Of a DNA stretch of 64,000 nt, positions 51,149-61,174 are shown one piece after another. Origin of the DNA: CAWIXB01 sp963839955 (GTDB lineage Bacteria > Actinomycetota > Actinomycetes > JACCUZ01); contig CAWIXB010000001.1 of NCBI GenBank assembly GCA_963839955.1, forward strand, positions 1 through 64,000, in the 5' to 3' direction. The number at the start of each line of letters is the position of its first letter. The stretch's first letter is position 1. The translations under genes were made by a program, and so were the position numbers. A model generated the notes under the pieces. The model did not search any database. It saw only the letters and a program-made list of their open reading frames with translations, and was not told where the DNA came from.

Positions 51149-52774
51149 ATGACTCACGCGCGGTTCGGCAGGCTGCTCGTCGCGGCCCTCACGGCCCTGG
51201 CCCTGGCCCTCACCGGGTGCTCCTCGGTCGGCTCGGACGGATCGGGCGGAGGCGACGGCAAGGACAACGTGGGCGAGGGTGCCAAGAACGTCAAGGAGGG
51301 CGGCACGCTGACGCTCGCGCTCTCGGCCGAGCCCGACTTCCTCGACCCGACGCTGGCGACCTCGCTGTACAGCCGCTACGTCTTCCACGCGATGTGCGAG
51401 AAGCTCTACGACCTCGACAAGGACGTACGCATCGTGCCGCAGCTCGCCGAGTCGCTGCCTGAGACCTCGTCGGACGGCAAGACGGTCACCATCGCCCTGC
51501 GCGACGGCGTCACCTTCGCCGACGGCACGCCGTTGAACGCCGATGCTGTGAAGGCCTCCATCGACCGCAACCTGACGAACCCGCAGAGCGCCCGGGTGAG
51601 CGAGCTCGGCCCGATCGAGTCCGTCGAGGCGACCGACGAGAGCACCGTCACCATCAAGCTGAAGAGCCCGTTCGCACCGCTCACCGCTGTGCTGGCCGAC
51701 CGGGCCGGCATGGTGATGAGTCCCAAGCAGCTCGAGGCGAAGGGCGACGACTTCGGCAACGCGCCGATCTGCGTCGGTCCCTTCAAGTTCGCCAAGCGCG
51801 TGCCGCAGAACTCCATCGAGCTCGAGAAGGACCCGAAGTACTACGACGCCGACAAGGTGCACCTCGACCGCCTCGTCTACCGCATCATCACCGACGGCAG
51901 CATCAGGGCGGCCAACCTCAAGTCGGGTGACGCGCAGGTCGCCGACACCCTGGGCACCGACGACGTCGACTCGGTCAAGAGCGACTCGAAGCTGTCGGTC
52001 CTCGAGTCCCCGTCGCTTGGCTACCAGGGCGTGACGTTCAACGTCGGAAACGTGAAGGGCGTCGGCCAGCCGCTCGGCAAGATCAACAAGCCGCACGCAC
52101 AGGACCCGCGGGTCCGCCAGGCGTTCGAGCACGCCATTGACCGCAAGGCCCTCGTCGACAACGTCTGGAACGGCTACTTCGAGCCGGCGTGCTCACCCAT
52201 CTCGCCGAAGACCGAGTACACCAGCGACGCGGCGCAGACGTGCCGCGAGTACGACCCGGCCAAGGCCAAGGCGCTGCTCAAAGAGGCGGGCGTGAAGACG
52301 CCGTACCGGATCACCATGCTCGCCTCGAACACGCCGGCCACGCTGCGCTTCGTGCAGGCACTGCAGGCGATGGTGAAGGAGGGCGGCTTCGACCTGAAGA
52401 TCGACCCGATCGAGTTCACCTCGCTGCTCGAGCTCCAGGACCAGGGCAAGTTCGAGATGCTCCAGCTCGGCTGGTCGGGACGCGTCGACCCCGACGGCAA
52501 CATCAACAACTTCGTGGGCACCGGGGCCGCGCAGAACGTCGCGGGCTACTCCAACCCCGCGCTCGACGCGCTGATCAAGAAGGGCCGCGAGACCCAGGAC
52601 ACGGCCGAGCGCGCCGAGATCTACGGCCAGGTGCAGCAGGAGCTGCAGAAGGACAACCCGCTCGTCTACATCTACCGGCAGCGCAACCTGACCGGGGTCA
52701 GCAAGGAGATCTCCGGCGTGCAGGTCTACGCCGACGGCCTGCTGCGGGTGGCCTTCGCCGGCTACGCCGACTAG
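51149..52774 (+). CDS. ABC peptide/solute-binding lipoprotein (SBP family 5)
   Basis: 541 residues. The signal peptide ends in the lipobox LALTGCSS, so it is anchored outside the membrane. TLTLALSAEPDFLDPTLATS, LPETSSDGKTVTIALRDGVT and SPFAPLTAVLADRAGMVMSP, with a later DPRVRQAFEHAIDRKALVDN, are typical of DppA/OppA/GsiB-type binding proteins. It captures a peptide or related solute for the permeases that follow. ATG 51149 with GGAGAG upstream. Neighbours include gamma-glutamyltransferase, which makes glutathione or other gamma-glutamyl compounds likely ligands. Confidence 0.9.
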   Translation: MTHARFGRLLVAALTALALALTGCSSVGSDGSGGGDGKDNVGEGAKNVKEGGTLTLALSAEPDFLDPTLATSLYSRYVFHAMCEKLYDLDKDVRIVPQLAESLPETSSDGKTVTIALRDGVTFADGTPLNADAVKASIDRNLTNPQSARVSELGPIESVEATDESTVTIKLKSPFAPLTAVLADRAGMVMSPKQLEAKGDDFGNAPICVGPFKFAKRVPQNSIELEKDPKYYDADKVHLDRLVYRIITDGSIRAANLKSGDAQVADTLGTDDVDSVKSDSKLSVLESPSLGYQGVTFNVGNVKGVGQPLGKINKPHAQDPRVRQAFEHAIDRKALVDNVWNGYFEPACSPISPKTEYTSDAAQTCREYDPAKAKALLKEAGVKTPYRITMLASNTPATLRFVQALQAMVKEGGFDLKIDPIEFTSLLELQDQGKFEMLQLGWSGRVDPDGNINNFVGTGAAQNVAGYSNPALDALIKKGRETQDTAERAEIYGQVQQELQKDNPLVYIYRQRNLTGVSKEISGVQVYADGLLRVAFAGYAD

Positions 52775-52792
52775 GCGCCGGGACGTCAGGAT

Positions 52793-53749
52793 ATGGCCAG
52801 CTACCTGCTTCGCCGGGTCGGGCAGTCGCTCGTGACGTTGGTGCTCGCCACCATGGTGGTGTTCGCCGGCGTCCGGGCGCTGCCGGGCGACCCGGTACGG
52901 GCGCTGGCCGGTGAGGAAAGTGACCCCGCACGACTGGACGTGATCCGGGAGAAGTACGGCCTGGACGACGCGGTGTGGGTGCAGTACTGGCACTACGTCA
53001 CGAACTTCCTCAGCGGCGACTGGGGCACGTCGGTGCGCACCAGGATCCCGGTCCGCGACATGCTGGCCAGTGCCCTGCCGGTGACCATCGAACTGGCCGT
53101 GCTCTCACTCGGCGTTGCGATCGTCATCGGCATCCTCACCGGGCTGCTCGCCGCGGTTCGTCGCGGTCGGCCGGCCGAATGGTTTGCCAACGGCTTCGCG
53201 TTGCTGGGACTGTCGGTGCCGAACTTCTGGCTGGGCCTGATGGCGATCCTGTGGCTGTCGGTCGCCATTCCGCTCTTCCCCGCCTCAGGCCATGTGCCGT
53301 TCACTGAGGACCCGATCGCCAACCTGCATCACATGGTGCTGCCCGCCCTTGTTCTGGGCACCGGACTGGCGGCGGTCATCATGCGGCAGACCAGGTCGTC
53401 GATGCTCGAAGCGCTCGGCACCGACTACACCCGCACCGCCCGCGCCAAGGGGCTGCAGGAACGTTCGGTCGTCGGCGTTCACGCACTGCGCAACAGCCTC
53501 ATCGTCGTGGTAACGATCGTGGGCCTCCAGCTCGGCGCGCTGATCTCCGGCGCCGTGGTGACCGAACGCATCTTCGGCCTGCCCGGCTTCGGCAAGCTCA
53601 CCGTCGACTCGGTGTTCCAACGCGACTACCCGGTCATCCAAGGCGTCGTGCTCGTCACCGCAACGGCGTACATCCTCATCAACCTGCTCGTCGACCTTCT
53701 CTACTCGCTCATCGATCCGCGCATCCGAGTGTCGGGGGAGGTCTCGTGA
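52793..53749 (+). CDS. ABC peptide transporter permease (DppB type)
   Basis: 318 residues and six helices. ASYLLRRVGQSLVTLVLATM, GDWGTSVRTRIPVRDMLASA, and the EAA loop TRSSMLEALGTDYTRTARAK followed by GLQERSVVGVHALRNSL are typical of DppB/OppB. It forms half of the membrane channel with the next permease. GTCAGGAT lies before the ATG, 18 bases after the binding-protein gene. The final TGA overlaps a short GTG frame that leads to the next permease. Confidence 0.92.
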   Translation: MASYLLRRVGQSLVTLVLATMVVFAGVRALPGDPVRALAGEESDPARLDVIREKYGLDDAVWVQYWHYVTNFLSGDWGTSVRTRIPVRDMLASALPVTIELAVLSLGVAIVIGILTGLLAAVRRGRPAEWFANGFALLGLSVPNFWLGLMAILWLSVAIPLFPASGHVPFTEDPIANLHHMVLPALVLGTGLAAVIMRQTRSSMLEALGTDYTRTARAKGLQERSVVGVHALRNSLIVVVTIVGLQLGALISGAVVTERIFGLPGFGKLTVDSVFQRDYPVIQGVVLVTATAYILINLLVDLLYSLIDPRIRVSGEVS

Positions 53750-53802
53750 GCACCCCACCACGTCACTCGCTGCGCTCGCGACGCCGCAGGGACCCCGCAT
53801 GA
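53746..53802 (+). CDS. 18-codon coupling reading frame between the two permease genes
   Basis: GTG at 53746 overlaps the TGA of the first permease gene, and its own TGA at 53800-53802 overlaps the ATG (53799) of the second. It reads MSTPPRHSLRSRRRRDPA, Arg-rich with no recognisable fold. A ribosome passing from one permease gene to the other could translate it without leaving the mRNA. AGGGA inside it can also serve as the Shine-Dalgarno sequence of the second permease. Confidence 0.3.
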   Translation: MSTPPRHSLRSRRRRDPA

Positions 53803-54685
53803 CAACCGTTGAAGCTCCGGTCATCGAGAGCACGGTCACCGCTGCTCCGCGGCGCCGCGGTCGCGCCGTACGACGTCTGCGGAAGAGCCCCCTCGCGCTG
53901 AGCGGTTTTGCCGTGCTGTGCATCGCGGTCCTCGCTGCGCTGCTCGCACCGCTGATCGCGCCCTACCCGGCGGACGAGGCTCACTTCGACGCTCGGTTCG
54001 TGCCGCCCGGGACGGAGGGTTACCTCCTCGGCACCGACGCGCTCGGTCGCGACATCCTCTCCCGCATCCTGTTCGGCCTGCAGGCGTCTCTCCTGGTGGG
54101 TGTCCTGTCGGTCCTGCTCGCGCTGGCCGTGGGAGTCCCGTTAGGCCTGATCGCCGGCTATTTCTCCAAGCTGGACGGCACGATCTCGCGGCTGACCGAC
54201 CTGGTGCTCGCGTTCCCGTTCCTGATCCTCGCCGTCGGCCTCGCCGCCATCCGTGGTGCGTCGTTGTCGAACGCGGCGCTGGCCATCGGTATCGCGCAGG
54301 TGCCCGGCATCATCCGGGTGACGCGGTCGGAGACACTGCGGCTCAAGTCACTCGACTACGTCGCCGCGGCGGTGGCCGAGGGCGCCAGCGACCTCTGGGT
54401 GCTGGCCCGCCACATTTTGCCCAACGCGACCAGCGTGCTCATCGTGCAGGCGACCGTCGCGATCCCAGCGGCGATCCTCGGCGAGGCGGTGCTCTCGTTC
54501 CTGGGACTGGGCATCCAGCCGCCCGCACCGAGTCTCGGGACCATGCTCTCCGAGGCGCAGCAGTCGATCTCCCTGGCGCCCTGGACCGCCGTCATCCCGG
54601 GCGTGGCCATCATGGTCGTGACCCTCGCGTTCAACTTGTTCGGTGACGGCCTCCGCGACGCCCTCGACCCGAGAGCGAGCCGCCG

Positions 54686-54689
<4 letters not shown>
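53799..54689 (+). CDS. ABC peptide transporter permease (DppC type)
   Basis: 296 residues. An extended cytoplasmic N-terminus (VEAPVIESTVTAAPRRRGRA) precedes the helices; LRKSPLALSGFAVLCIAVLA and GTDALGRDILSRILFGLQAS mark the DppC/OppC family. The EAA loop is SETLRLKSLDYVAAAVAEGA followed by SDLWVLARHILPN. It pairs with DppB to form the channel. The stop overlaps the start of the first ATPase gene (ATGA). Confidence 0.92.
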
Positions 54690-55737
<1,048 letters not shown>

Positions 55738-55741
<4 letters not shown>

Positions 55742-56757
55742 GTGCTCAGACACCTGTCTGCGAGGTCGTCGACCTCGTCAAGCACTTCGGCCCCGTCCGT
55801 GCCGTCGACGGCGTCTCGCTGCGCGTCGACCCGGGCAAGGTCGTCGCGCTCGTCGGCGAGAGCGGCTCGGGCAAGTCGACCGTCGGCCGGCTGATCGTCC
55901 GGCTGCTGGAACCCACCGCCGGATCCGTGCATCTCGCAGGGTCCGACGTGAGCCACCTCTCGCGCCGGGCGCTGCGCCCGCACCGCCGCAAGGTCTCGAT
56001 CGTCTTCCAGGACCCGGCCAGCTCGCTCGACCCGCGACTGACTGTCGGGCGCATCGTCACCGAGCCGCTGCGCCTGCATGGCGAGTCCGACAAGACACGC
56101 CGCCAGCAGGTCGAGGAGATGCTCGAGAAGGTCGGGTTGCGCAGGTCGGTGGCAGAGCGCTACCCGCACGAGCTCTCCGGCGGGCAGCGCCAACGGGTGA
56201 GCATCGCGCGCGCGCTCGTCTCCAACCCGAGCCTGCTCGTCGCCGACGAGCCCACGAGCGCGCTCGACGTCTCGGTGCAGGCGAGCGTGCTCAACCTGCT
56301 TGCCGACCTCCAGCGCGACCTCGGCTTCGCGTGCCTGTTCATCACGCACGACCTGTCGGCGGTCGAGTACCTCGCCGACGAGGTGGCCGTGATGTATCTC
56401 GGCAAGCTCGCCGAGCGCGGCACCCGGGACGAGGTGTTCGACTCGCCCCGCCACCCCTACACGCAGGCGCTGCTCTCCGCGGCGCCGGTTGCTGACCCGT
56501 CGGCGCAGCGCTCGCGCAACCGCGTCGTCCTCACCGGCGACATCCCCAGTCCGATCGCTCCACCGTCCGGCTGCCGCTTCCACACCCGCTGTCCGGTCGC
56601 GGAGGACCGCTGCACCACCGAGGTCCCGGACCTGTTGCGGAAAGGCGGGTCCGACGTCGCCTGTCACTTGGTCACCGACGTAGGCAACGGCCCCGACGTG
56701 CGCTACGTCGACGATGAGACTGCCTCCGCGGCAGCAGGCAAGGGAACACGGACATGA
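55738..56757 (+). CDS. ABC peptide transporter ATPase (DppF type)
   Basis: 339 residues. Walker A VGESGSGKS, Q-loop IVFQDPASSLDPRLTVG, signature LSGGQRQRVSIARA, Walker B LLVADEPTSALDVSVQ and switch His in FITHDLSAVEY. The C-terminal Cys-containing region is CRFHTRCPVAEDRC. The two ATPase genes and two permease genes form a complete importer with the lipoprotein. Its stop overlaps the gamma-glutamyltransferase start (ATGA), tying import to processing. Confidence 0.92.
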
Positions 56758-58532
56758 CCGCACCCACCCGGCCGACCCTGCGCGGCACGTTCGGCATGGT
56801 CTCCTCGACCCACTGGCTCGCATCGCAGTCGGCGATGGCCGAGCTGGAAAACGGCGGCAACGCGTTCGACGCTGCGGTCGCGGCCGGCTTCGTCCTGCAC
56901 GTTGTCGAGCCGCACCTCAACGGGCCCGGGGGTGAGGTGCCGGCCGTGTTCGCCACTGCCGCCGACGCCTCGCCCACGGTGCTGTGCGGTCAGGGTCCGG
57001 CGCCCGCCGGCGCGACGCGCGAGCACTACCTCTCCCTCGGGCTCGACCTGATTCCCGGCTCGGGCCCGATCGCGGCTGCGGTACCCGGCGCTGTCGACGC
57101 GTGGCTGCTGCTGTTGCGCGACCACGGCACGAGGTCGCTGCGCGAGGTGCTCGCCTACGCGATCGGCTACGCCCGCGACGGGCATCCGTTGCTCCCGCGC
57201 ACCGCCGACCTCGTCGCAACCATGTCGGAGCTGTTCACCGAGCACTGGCCCACGTCGGCGCAGCGCTGGCTGCCGGGGGGCTCGCCGCCGGCCCGCTGGG
57301 AGCGGCACGTCAACACGGAGTACGCCGACGTGCTCGAGCGGCTCGTGACCGAAGGCGAGTCGGCGGGCGCGAGTCGCGAGGCGCAGGTCGACGCCGCGCG
57401 GCGGGCCTGGGGCCAGGGTTTCGTCGCCGAGCAGGTCGACCGGTTCCAGCGGGTGCCGCACCGGGATGCCAGTGGCAGCGACCATGCCGGCCTGGTCACG
57501 GCGCAGGACATGGCCGGGTACGCCGCGACGTACGAGCCGGCGCTCGTCGGCCGGTTCCGCGACGTCGAGGTCGCCAAGACGGGCTCGTGGGGCCAGGGCC
57601 CGGTGCTGCTCCAGTCGCTGGCGATGCTCGAGGGACTGCCCGACGAGCAGCTCGACCCGTCGTCCGCCGATGGCGTGCACACCGTCGCCGAGGTGCTCAA
57701 GCTGGCCTTTGCCGACCGGGAGGCGTGGTACGGCGACGCGTCGGACCTGCCGGTCGAGATGCTGCTCGACCCGGCATATACGGCAGAACGTCTGGCGCTG
57801 GTCGGCACCGAGGCGTCCCGCGAGCTGCGGCCCGGCTCGCCCGGCGGGCGCGAGCCGCGCGTCGCCGAGCATCTGGGCAAGGCGCCGAGCGTCGACGTAC
57901 CGGCCGGGCTGGGCGAGCCGACCGTGTCGCGGCAGGGGGAGACCCGCGGCGACACGTGCCACGTCGACGTGGTCGACCGCTGGGGCAACATCATCTCGGC
58001 CACGCCGAGCGGCGGATGGCTGCAGAGCTCGCCGACCGTGCCGGGCCTCGGGTTCCCGCTCGGCAGCCGGATGCAGATGTTCTGGATCGAGGACGGCCTG
58101 GCCGGCACGGTGGGTCCCGGCCGCCGTCCCCGTACGACGTTGTCACCGACGCTGGTGCACCGCGACGGCGAGCCGGTGCTGGCGTGCGGCAGCCCCGGCG
58201 GCGACCAGCAGGACCAGTGGCAGCTGCTGTTCCTGCTGCGCCACCTCGTCGGCGCCCAGACGCTGCAGCAGGCCATCGACGCGCCCACCTGGCACACGAC
58301 GTCGCTGCCCGGGTCCTTCTACCCCCGCGAGATCACGCCGGCCGGTCTCGTCGCCGAGGACCGGCTCGGTGACGGGGTGCTCGACGAGCTCACCCGTCGC
58401 GGCCACGACGTGACGCGGTCAGGCCCATGGAGCCTCGGGCGCATGTGTGCCGTGACCCGCGACCCCGCAACCGGCGACCTGGCGGCCGGAGCCAACCCGC
58501 GGGGGGATCAGGGCTATGCGTGCGGGCGCTAG
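56754..58532 (+). CDS. Gamma-glutamyltransferase family protein
   Basis: 592 residues. Early MVSSTHWLASQSAMAELENG and NAFDAAVAAGFVLHVVEPHL with NGPGGEVPAVF are the GGT start. The likely autoprocessing nucleophile is Thr401 in GDTCHVDVVDRWGNIISATP, where classical GGT has TTHxSVVD. The later GSPGGDQQDQWQLLFLLRHL completes the fold. No signal peptide is seen, so it would act on imported substrate in the cytoplasm, unlike the periplasmic enzyme of E. coli. It probably cleaves gamma-glutamyl peptides brought in by the coupled ABC importer. Some relatives act on other acyl amides. Convergent with gntR, sharing a CTAG stop overlap. Confidence 0.87.
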   Translation: MTAPTRPTLRGTFGMVSSTHWLASQSAMAELENGGNAFDAAVAAGFVLHVVEPHLNGPGGEVPAVFATAADASPTVLCGQGPAPAGATREHYLSLGLDLIPGSGPIAAAVPGAVDAWLLLLRDHGTRSLREVLAYAIGYARDGHPLLPRTADLVATMSELFTEHWPTSAQRWLPGGSPPARWERHVNTEYADVLERLVTEGESAGASREAQVDAARRAWGQGFVAEQVDRFQRVPHRDASGSDHAGLVTAQDMAGYAATYEPALVGRFRDVEVAKTGSWGQGPVLLQSLAMLEGLPDEQLDPSSADGVHTVAEVLKLAFADREAWYGDASDLPVEMLLDPAYTAERLALVGTEASRELRPGSPGGREPRVAEHLGKAPSVDVPAGLGEPTVSRQGETRGDTCHVDVVDRWGNIISATPSGGWLQSSPTVPGLGFPLGSRMQMFWIEDGLAGTVGPGRRPRTTLSPTLVHRDGEPVLACGSPGGDQQDQWQLLFLLRHLVGAQTLQQAIDAPTWHTTSLPGSFYPREITPAGLVAEDRLGDGVLDELTRRGHDVTRSGPWSLGRMCAVTRDPATGDLAAGANPRGDQGYACGR

Positions 58533-59275
58533 GGGTGGGTCGCCCCGGTAGCCGCTCCGGCGGCCTCCGTAGCCGCCGCCGCTGCCTGGTCGATCGCGGC
58601 CGCCTCCGCCGCCTCCACGTGCTCGGTCGCAGCCCGCTCCGCGGCGTCGGCGTCGCGCGACTCGAGCGCCTCCACGAGCCGGACGTGCTCCTCCCACGAG
58701 TGCGCGGCACGGGCCGCAGCGCCGAGCCGGAACACCCAGTGCACGTGGCGGTACATCGCCACCGAGAACTGGAGCAGCCATCGGTTGCCGGCCAGCTCGA
58801 AGACCCGGCTGTGCAGCGCGCTGTTGAGCTCGGCCACCCGGACGAGGTCGCCGTCCTCGGTCGCGGCACGAGCCTCGTCGAGCAGCCCGCGCAGCCCCTT
58901 GAGCTGGTCGTCGTCGGCCCGCTCCGCGGCCAGTCGGGCGGCCAGGGGCTCGAGCAGCCGGCGGACGGCGAACATGTCGCGCATGGTGTCCTCGCTCGGC
59001 GTCGCCACCACGGCTCCGCGGCGCGGCTGGACCTCGACGAATCCTTCGGCCTCCACGACGCGCAGCGCCTCCCGCACCGGGTTGCGCGAGACACCGAAGT
59101 CCTCGGCGAGGCGTTCCTCGGTGAGCCGCTCGCCGGGCCGGTACTGCGCATCCACGATGCGACGGCGCAGCTCGAAGAGCACCTGGTCGCGCAGCGAGAC
59201 GTGGCGCCCGCCGATGCGGTCGTCGCCGATCTCCGCCTCGGCGACGGCGCCGGACCGGCGCGACCTGCTGACCAT
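58529..59275 (-). CDS. GntR-family (FCD domain) transcriptional regulator
   Basis: 248 residues. A winged HTH (LRDQVLFELRRRIVDAQYRP, GERLTEERLAEDFGVSRNPV, REALRVVEAEGFVEVQPRRG) is followed by an all-helical FCD ligand domain with RRLLEPLAARLAAERADDDQ and the metal-binding type His near LNSALHSRVFELAGNRWLL and HSWEEHVRLVEALESRD. The Ala-rich C-terminal tail is unusual. FCD proteins bind organic acids or amino acids. The promoter carries CTGTATAC, and TACAGT lies seven bases before the ATG, so the gene is probably leaderless and autoregulated. Confidence 0.88.
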   Translation of the reverse strand: MVSRSRRSGAVAEAEIGDDRIGGRHVSLRDQVLFELRRRIVDAQYRPGERLTEERLAEDFGVSRNPVREALRVVEAEGFVEVQPRRGAVVATPSEDTMRDMFAVRRLLEPLAARLAAERADDDQLKGLRGLLDEARAATEDGDLVRVAELNSALHSRVFELAGNRWLLQFSVAMYRHVHWVFRLGAAARAAHSWEEHVRLVEALESRDADAAERAATEHVEAAEAAAIDQAAAAATEAAGAATGATHP

Positions 59276-59283
59276 GCGAGCGA

Positions 59284-59291
59284 CTGTATAC
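59284..59291. promoter_or_regulatory. GntR operator half, CTGTATAC, in the gntR/lactate-permease interval
   Basis: CTGTATAC lies in the 29-base space between the gntR start (59275, minus) and the permease start (59305, plus). It shares 8 of 10 bases with the palindrome at 51093-51102. The minus-strand -10 TACAGT (59288-59283) is inside it, so binding would shut off gntR and hinder the permease promoter. Confidence 0.6.
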
Positions 59292-59304
59292 GAAGGACAG
59301 CGCC

Positions 59305-60990
59305 GTGATCGCCGACGCGGTGCGCGGGTCGGCGGCGCTCACCTGGCTGCTTGCGGTCTCGCCCGTGGTGCTGCTGTTCGCGCTCGTGCTCTGGGGCCGG
59401 TTGAGCACGACGGTCAACGCACTGGTCACCGTCGGTGTCGCCGCGCTGGTGGCCAGCACGGCGTTCGGTGCCGACGCGCAGGTCGTCGCGGTCGGGGTCG
59501 GGAAAGGGGCCTGGGTCGGGTTCTGGATCCTCTGCGTGATCTGGCCCGCGCTGCTCATGCACCACCTCGCGAGTCGGGTGGGGATGACCGAGCTCGGGCG
59601 ATCGCTCGCCAACGTGCTGCCCCGGCCGGTTGAGAACGTCCTGCTGCTGGCGTGGGTGCTGCCCTCGTTCCTCCAGGGTGTCGCGGGGTTCGGCACGCCG
59701 ATCGCCATCTGCGCGCCGTTGCTCGTCGCGGTGGGCGTTGATGCGACCCGGGCGGTCGCGCTGCCGCTCATCGGCTACCACTGGGCGGTCGGCTTCGGCT
59801 CGATGGGCTCGTCGTTCTACATGGGCGCCCTCACGGCACACCTGTCCGGCGAGCAGACGCACCAGTTCGCCGGGTCGACCTCCCTGCTGCTCGGGGTCAA
59901 CGTGCTGGTCTCCGGGGTGCTGGTCACCCTGATGTACGGCGGGTGGCGCGCGCTGCGTGACGGCTGGCGGGTGCTCGTCGTGGTCGGCCCGGCCATGGCG
60001 CTGGCGCAGGCCGCGGCGGCGCGTGGCGAGCCGGCGATCGGGGCTCTGTGCGGCGGCACCGCGGGCCTGCTCGCGGTGCTGGCCCTGCGCACGGTGACGC
60101 GGCGTCGTGCTGTCCGGGTCCCGGCCATGGCGTCGTCGCGGTCGGTGTCCGTGTCGGCCGGGGGCGGAGCGCCCGACGGGGAGAAGGGCGACACGGATCG
60201 CGTGGACTCCGGTGCCGACGCGACGCGGGAGGATGCCCGGGCCGCAAACCGAAGAGCGCGGGCCACTGCGCTGCCCTACCTCGTGCTGGGTGTCGTCGCG
60301 CTTGCCGTCTTCCTTCCCGCGGCGCTTCGCGGCTGGGTGCGCGGCCACCTGTTGCTCGGGCCCGACTTCCCGTCGACGGCGACCTCGGAAGGGACGACCA
60401 ACGCGGCGGTGACGACGTACAACCCGATCGCACTGCTCGGCCACCCGGGCACCTTCCTGCTGGTGGCGACGCTGGTCTCGGTCGTCGTGTGGCGCACCCG
60501 TGGCGTGTGGCCGCGGGGGACCTGGCGCGAGGTGCGCGGGTCGTGGCTGCGGCAGTCCTGGAAGTCGTCGATCTCGGTGGTGCTGCTCGCCGCCGTGGCC
60601 GGCCTGCTCGTCGACAGCGGCATGGTCCGGGCCCTGGCGTCGGGGGCGGCGGATGCGTTCGGGCAGGCCTATCCGGTGGCGACGCCGTTCGTCGGGGCGC
60701 TCGGCTCGTTCATCACCGGCTCGACCACCAGCTCCAATGCGTTGTTCGCGGCGCTGCAGCACGACGTCGCGTTGCTGGTCGGCGATCGGCCGGCTGACCT
60801 GCTCGCCGCGCAGACCGCTGGCGCCAACGTCGGCAACTCGCTGGCGCCGGTGGTCATCACGATCGGCGTCGTCGCCGTGGGCAGTCAGGCCACGGCGAGC
60901 GCCGTGCTGCGCCGCACCCTGGGCCCGGCGCTGGTGCTGCTGGTCTCGGTGCTCGTCGCCACGAACCTGCTGGTGCTCGCGCACCGCTGA
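59305..60990 (+). CDS. L-lactate permease family transporter (LctP/GlcA type)
   Basis: 561 residues and about 13 helices. SFLQGVAGFGTPIAICAPLL, GYHWAVGFGSMGSSFYMGAL, then FITGSTTSSNALFAALQHDV and AGANVGNSLAPVVITIGVVA are clear LctP family motifs. The family imports lactate, glycolate or other 2-hydroxy acids with protons. A central cytoplasmic insert rich in Asp, Arg and Gly (about residues 270-310) is longer than usual. GTG start with GAAGGA seven bases upstream, close to the GntR operator. After it come six 26-bp repeats. Confidence 0.9.
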   Translation: MIADAVRGSAALTWLLAVSPVVLLFALVLWGRLSTTVNALVTVGVAALVASTAFGADAQVVAVGVGKGAWVGFWILCVIWPALLMHHLASRVGMTELGRSLANVLPRPVENVLLLAWVLPSFLQGVAGFGTPIAICAPLLVAVGVDATRAVALPLIGYHWAVGFGSMGSSFYMGALTAHLSGEQTHQFAGSTSLLLGVNVLVSGVLVTLMYGGWRALRDGWRVLVVVGPAMALAQAAAARGEPAIGALCGGTAGLLAVLALRTVTRRRAVRVPAMASSRSVSVSAGGGAPDGEKGDTDRVDSGADATREDARAANRRARATALPYLVLGVVALAVFLPAALRGWVRGHLLLGPDFPSTATSEGTTNAAVTTYNPIALLGHPGTFLLVATLVSVVVWRTRGVWPRGTWREVRGSWLRQSWKSSISVVLLAAVAGLLVDSGMVRALASGAADAFGQAYPVATPFVGALGSFITGSTTSSNALFAALQHDVALLVGDRPADLLAAQTAGANVGNSLAPVVITIGVVAVGSQATASAVLRRTLGPALVLLVSVLVATNLLVLAHR

Positions 60991-60993
60991 GCC

Positions 60994-61159
60994 TGCGGCG
61001 ACAGCGGCGAGACAGGGACTGCGGCGACAGCGGCGAGACAGGGACTGCGGCGACAGCGGCGGGACAGGGACTGCGGCGACAGCGGCGGGACAGGGACTGC
61101 GGCGACAGCGGCGGGACAGGGACTGCTGCGACAGCGGCGAGACAGGGACTGCTGCGACA
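60994..61159 (+). repeat. 26-bp tandem repeat, six full copies and a partial, upstream of purB
   Basis: Copies start at 60994, 61020, 61046, 61072, 61098 and 61124; a 10-base piece follows at 61150. The unit is TGCGGCGACAGCGGC followed by GAGACAGGGAC, with G/A or C/T changes. It fills nearly the whole space between the lactate permease and purB. 26 is not a multiple of three and there is no start codon in good context, so it is not coding. Confidence 0.92.
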
Positions 61160-61174
61160 ATCGAGGGTGTGACC

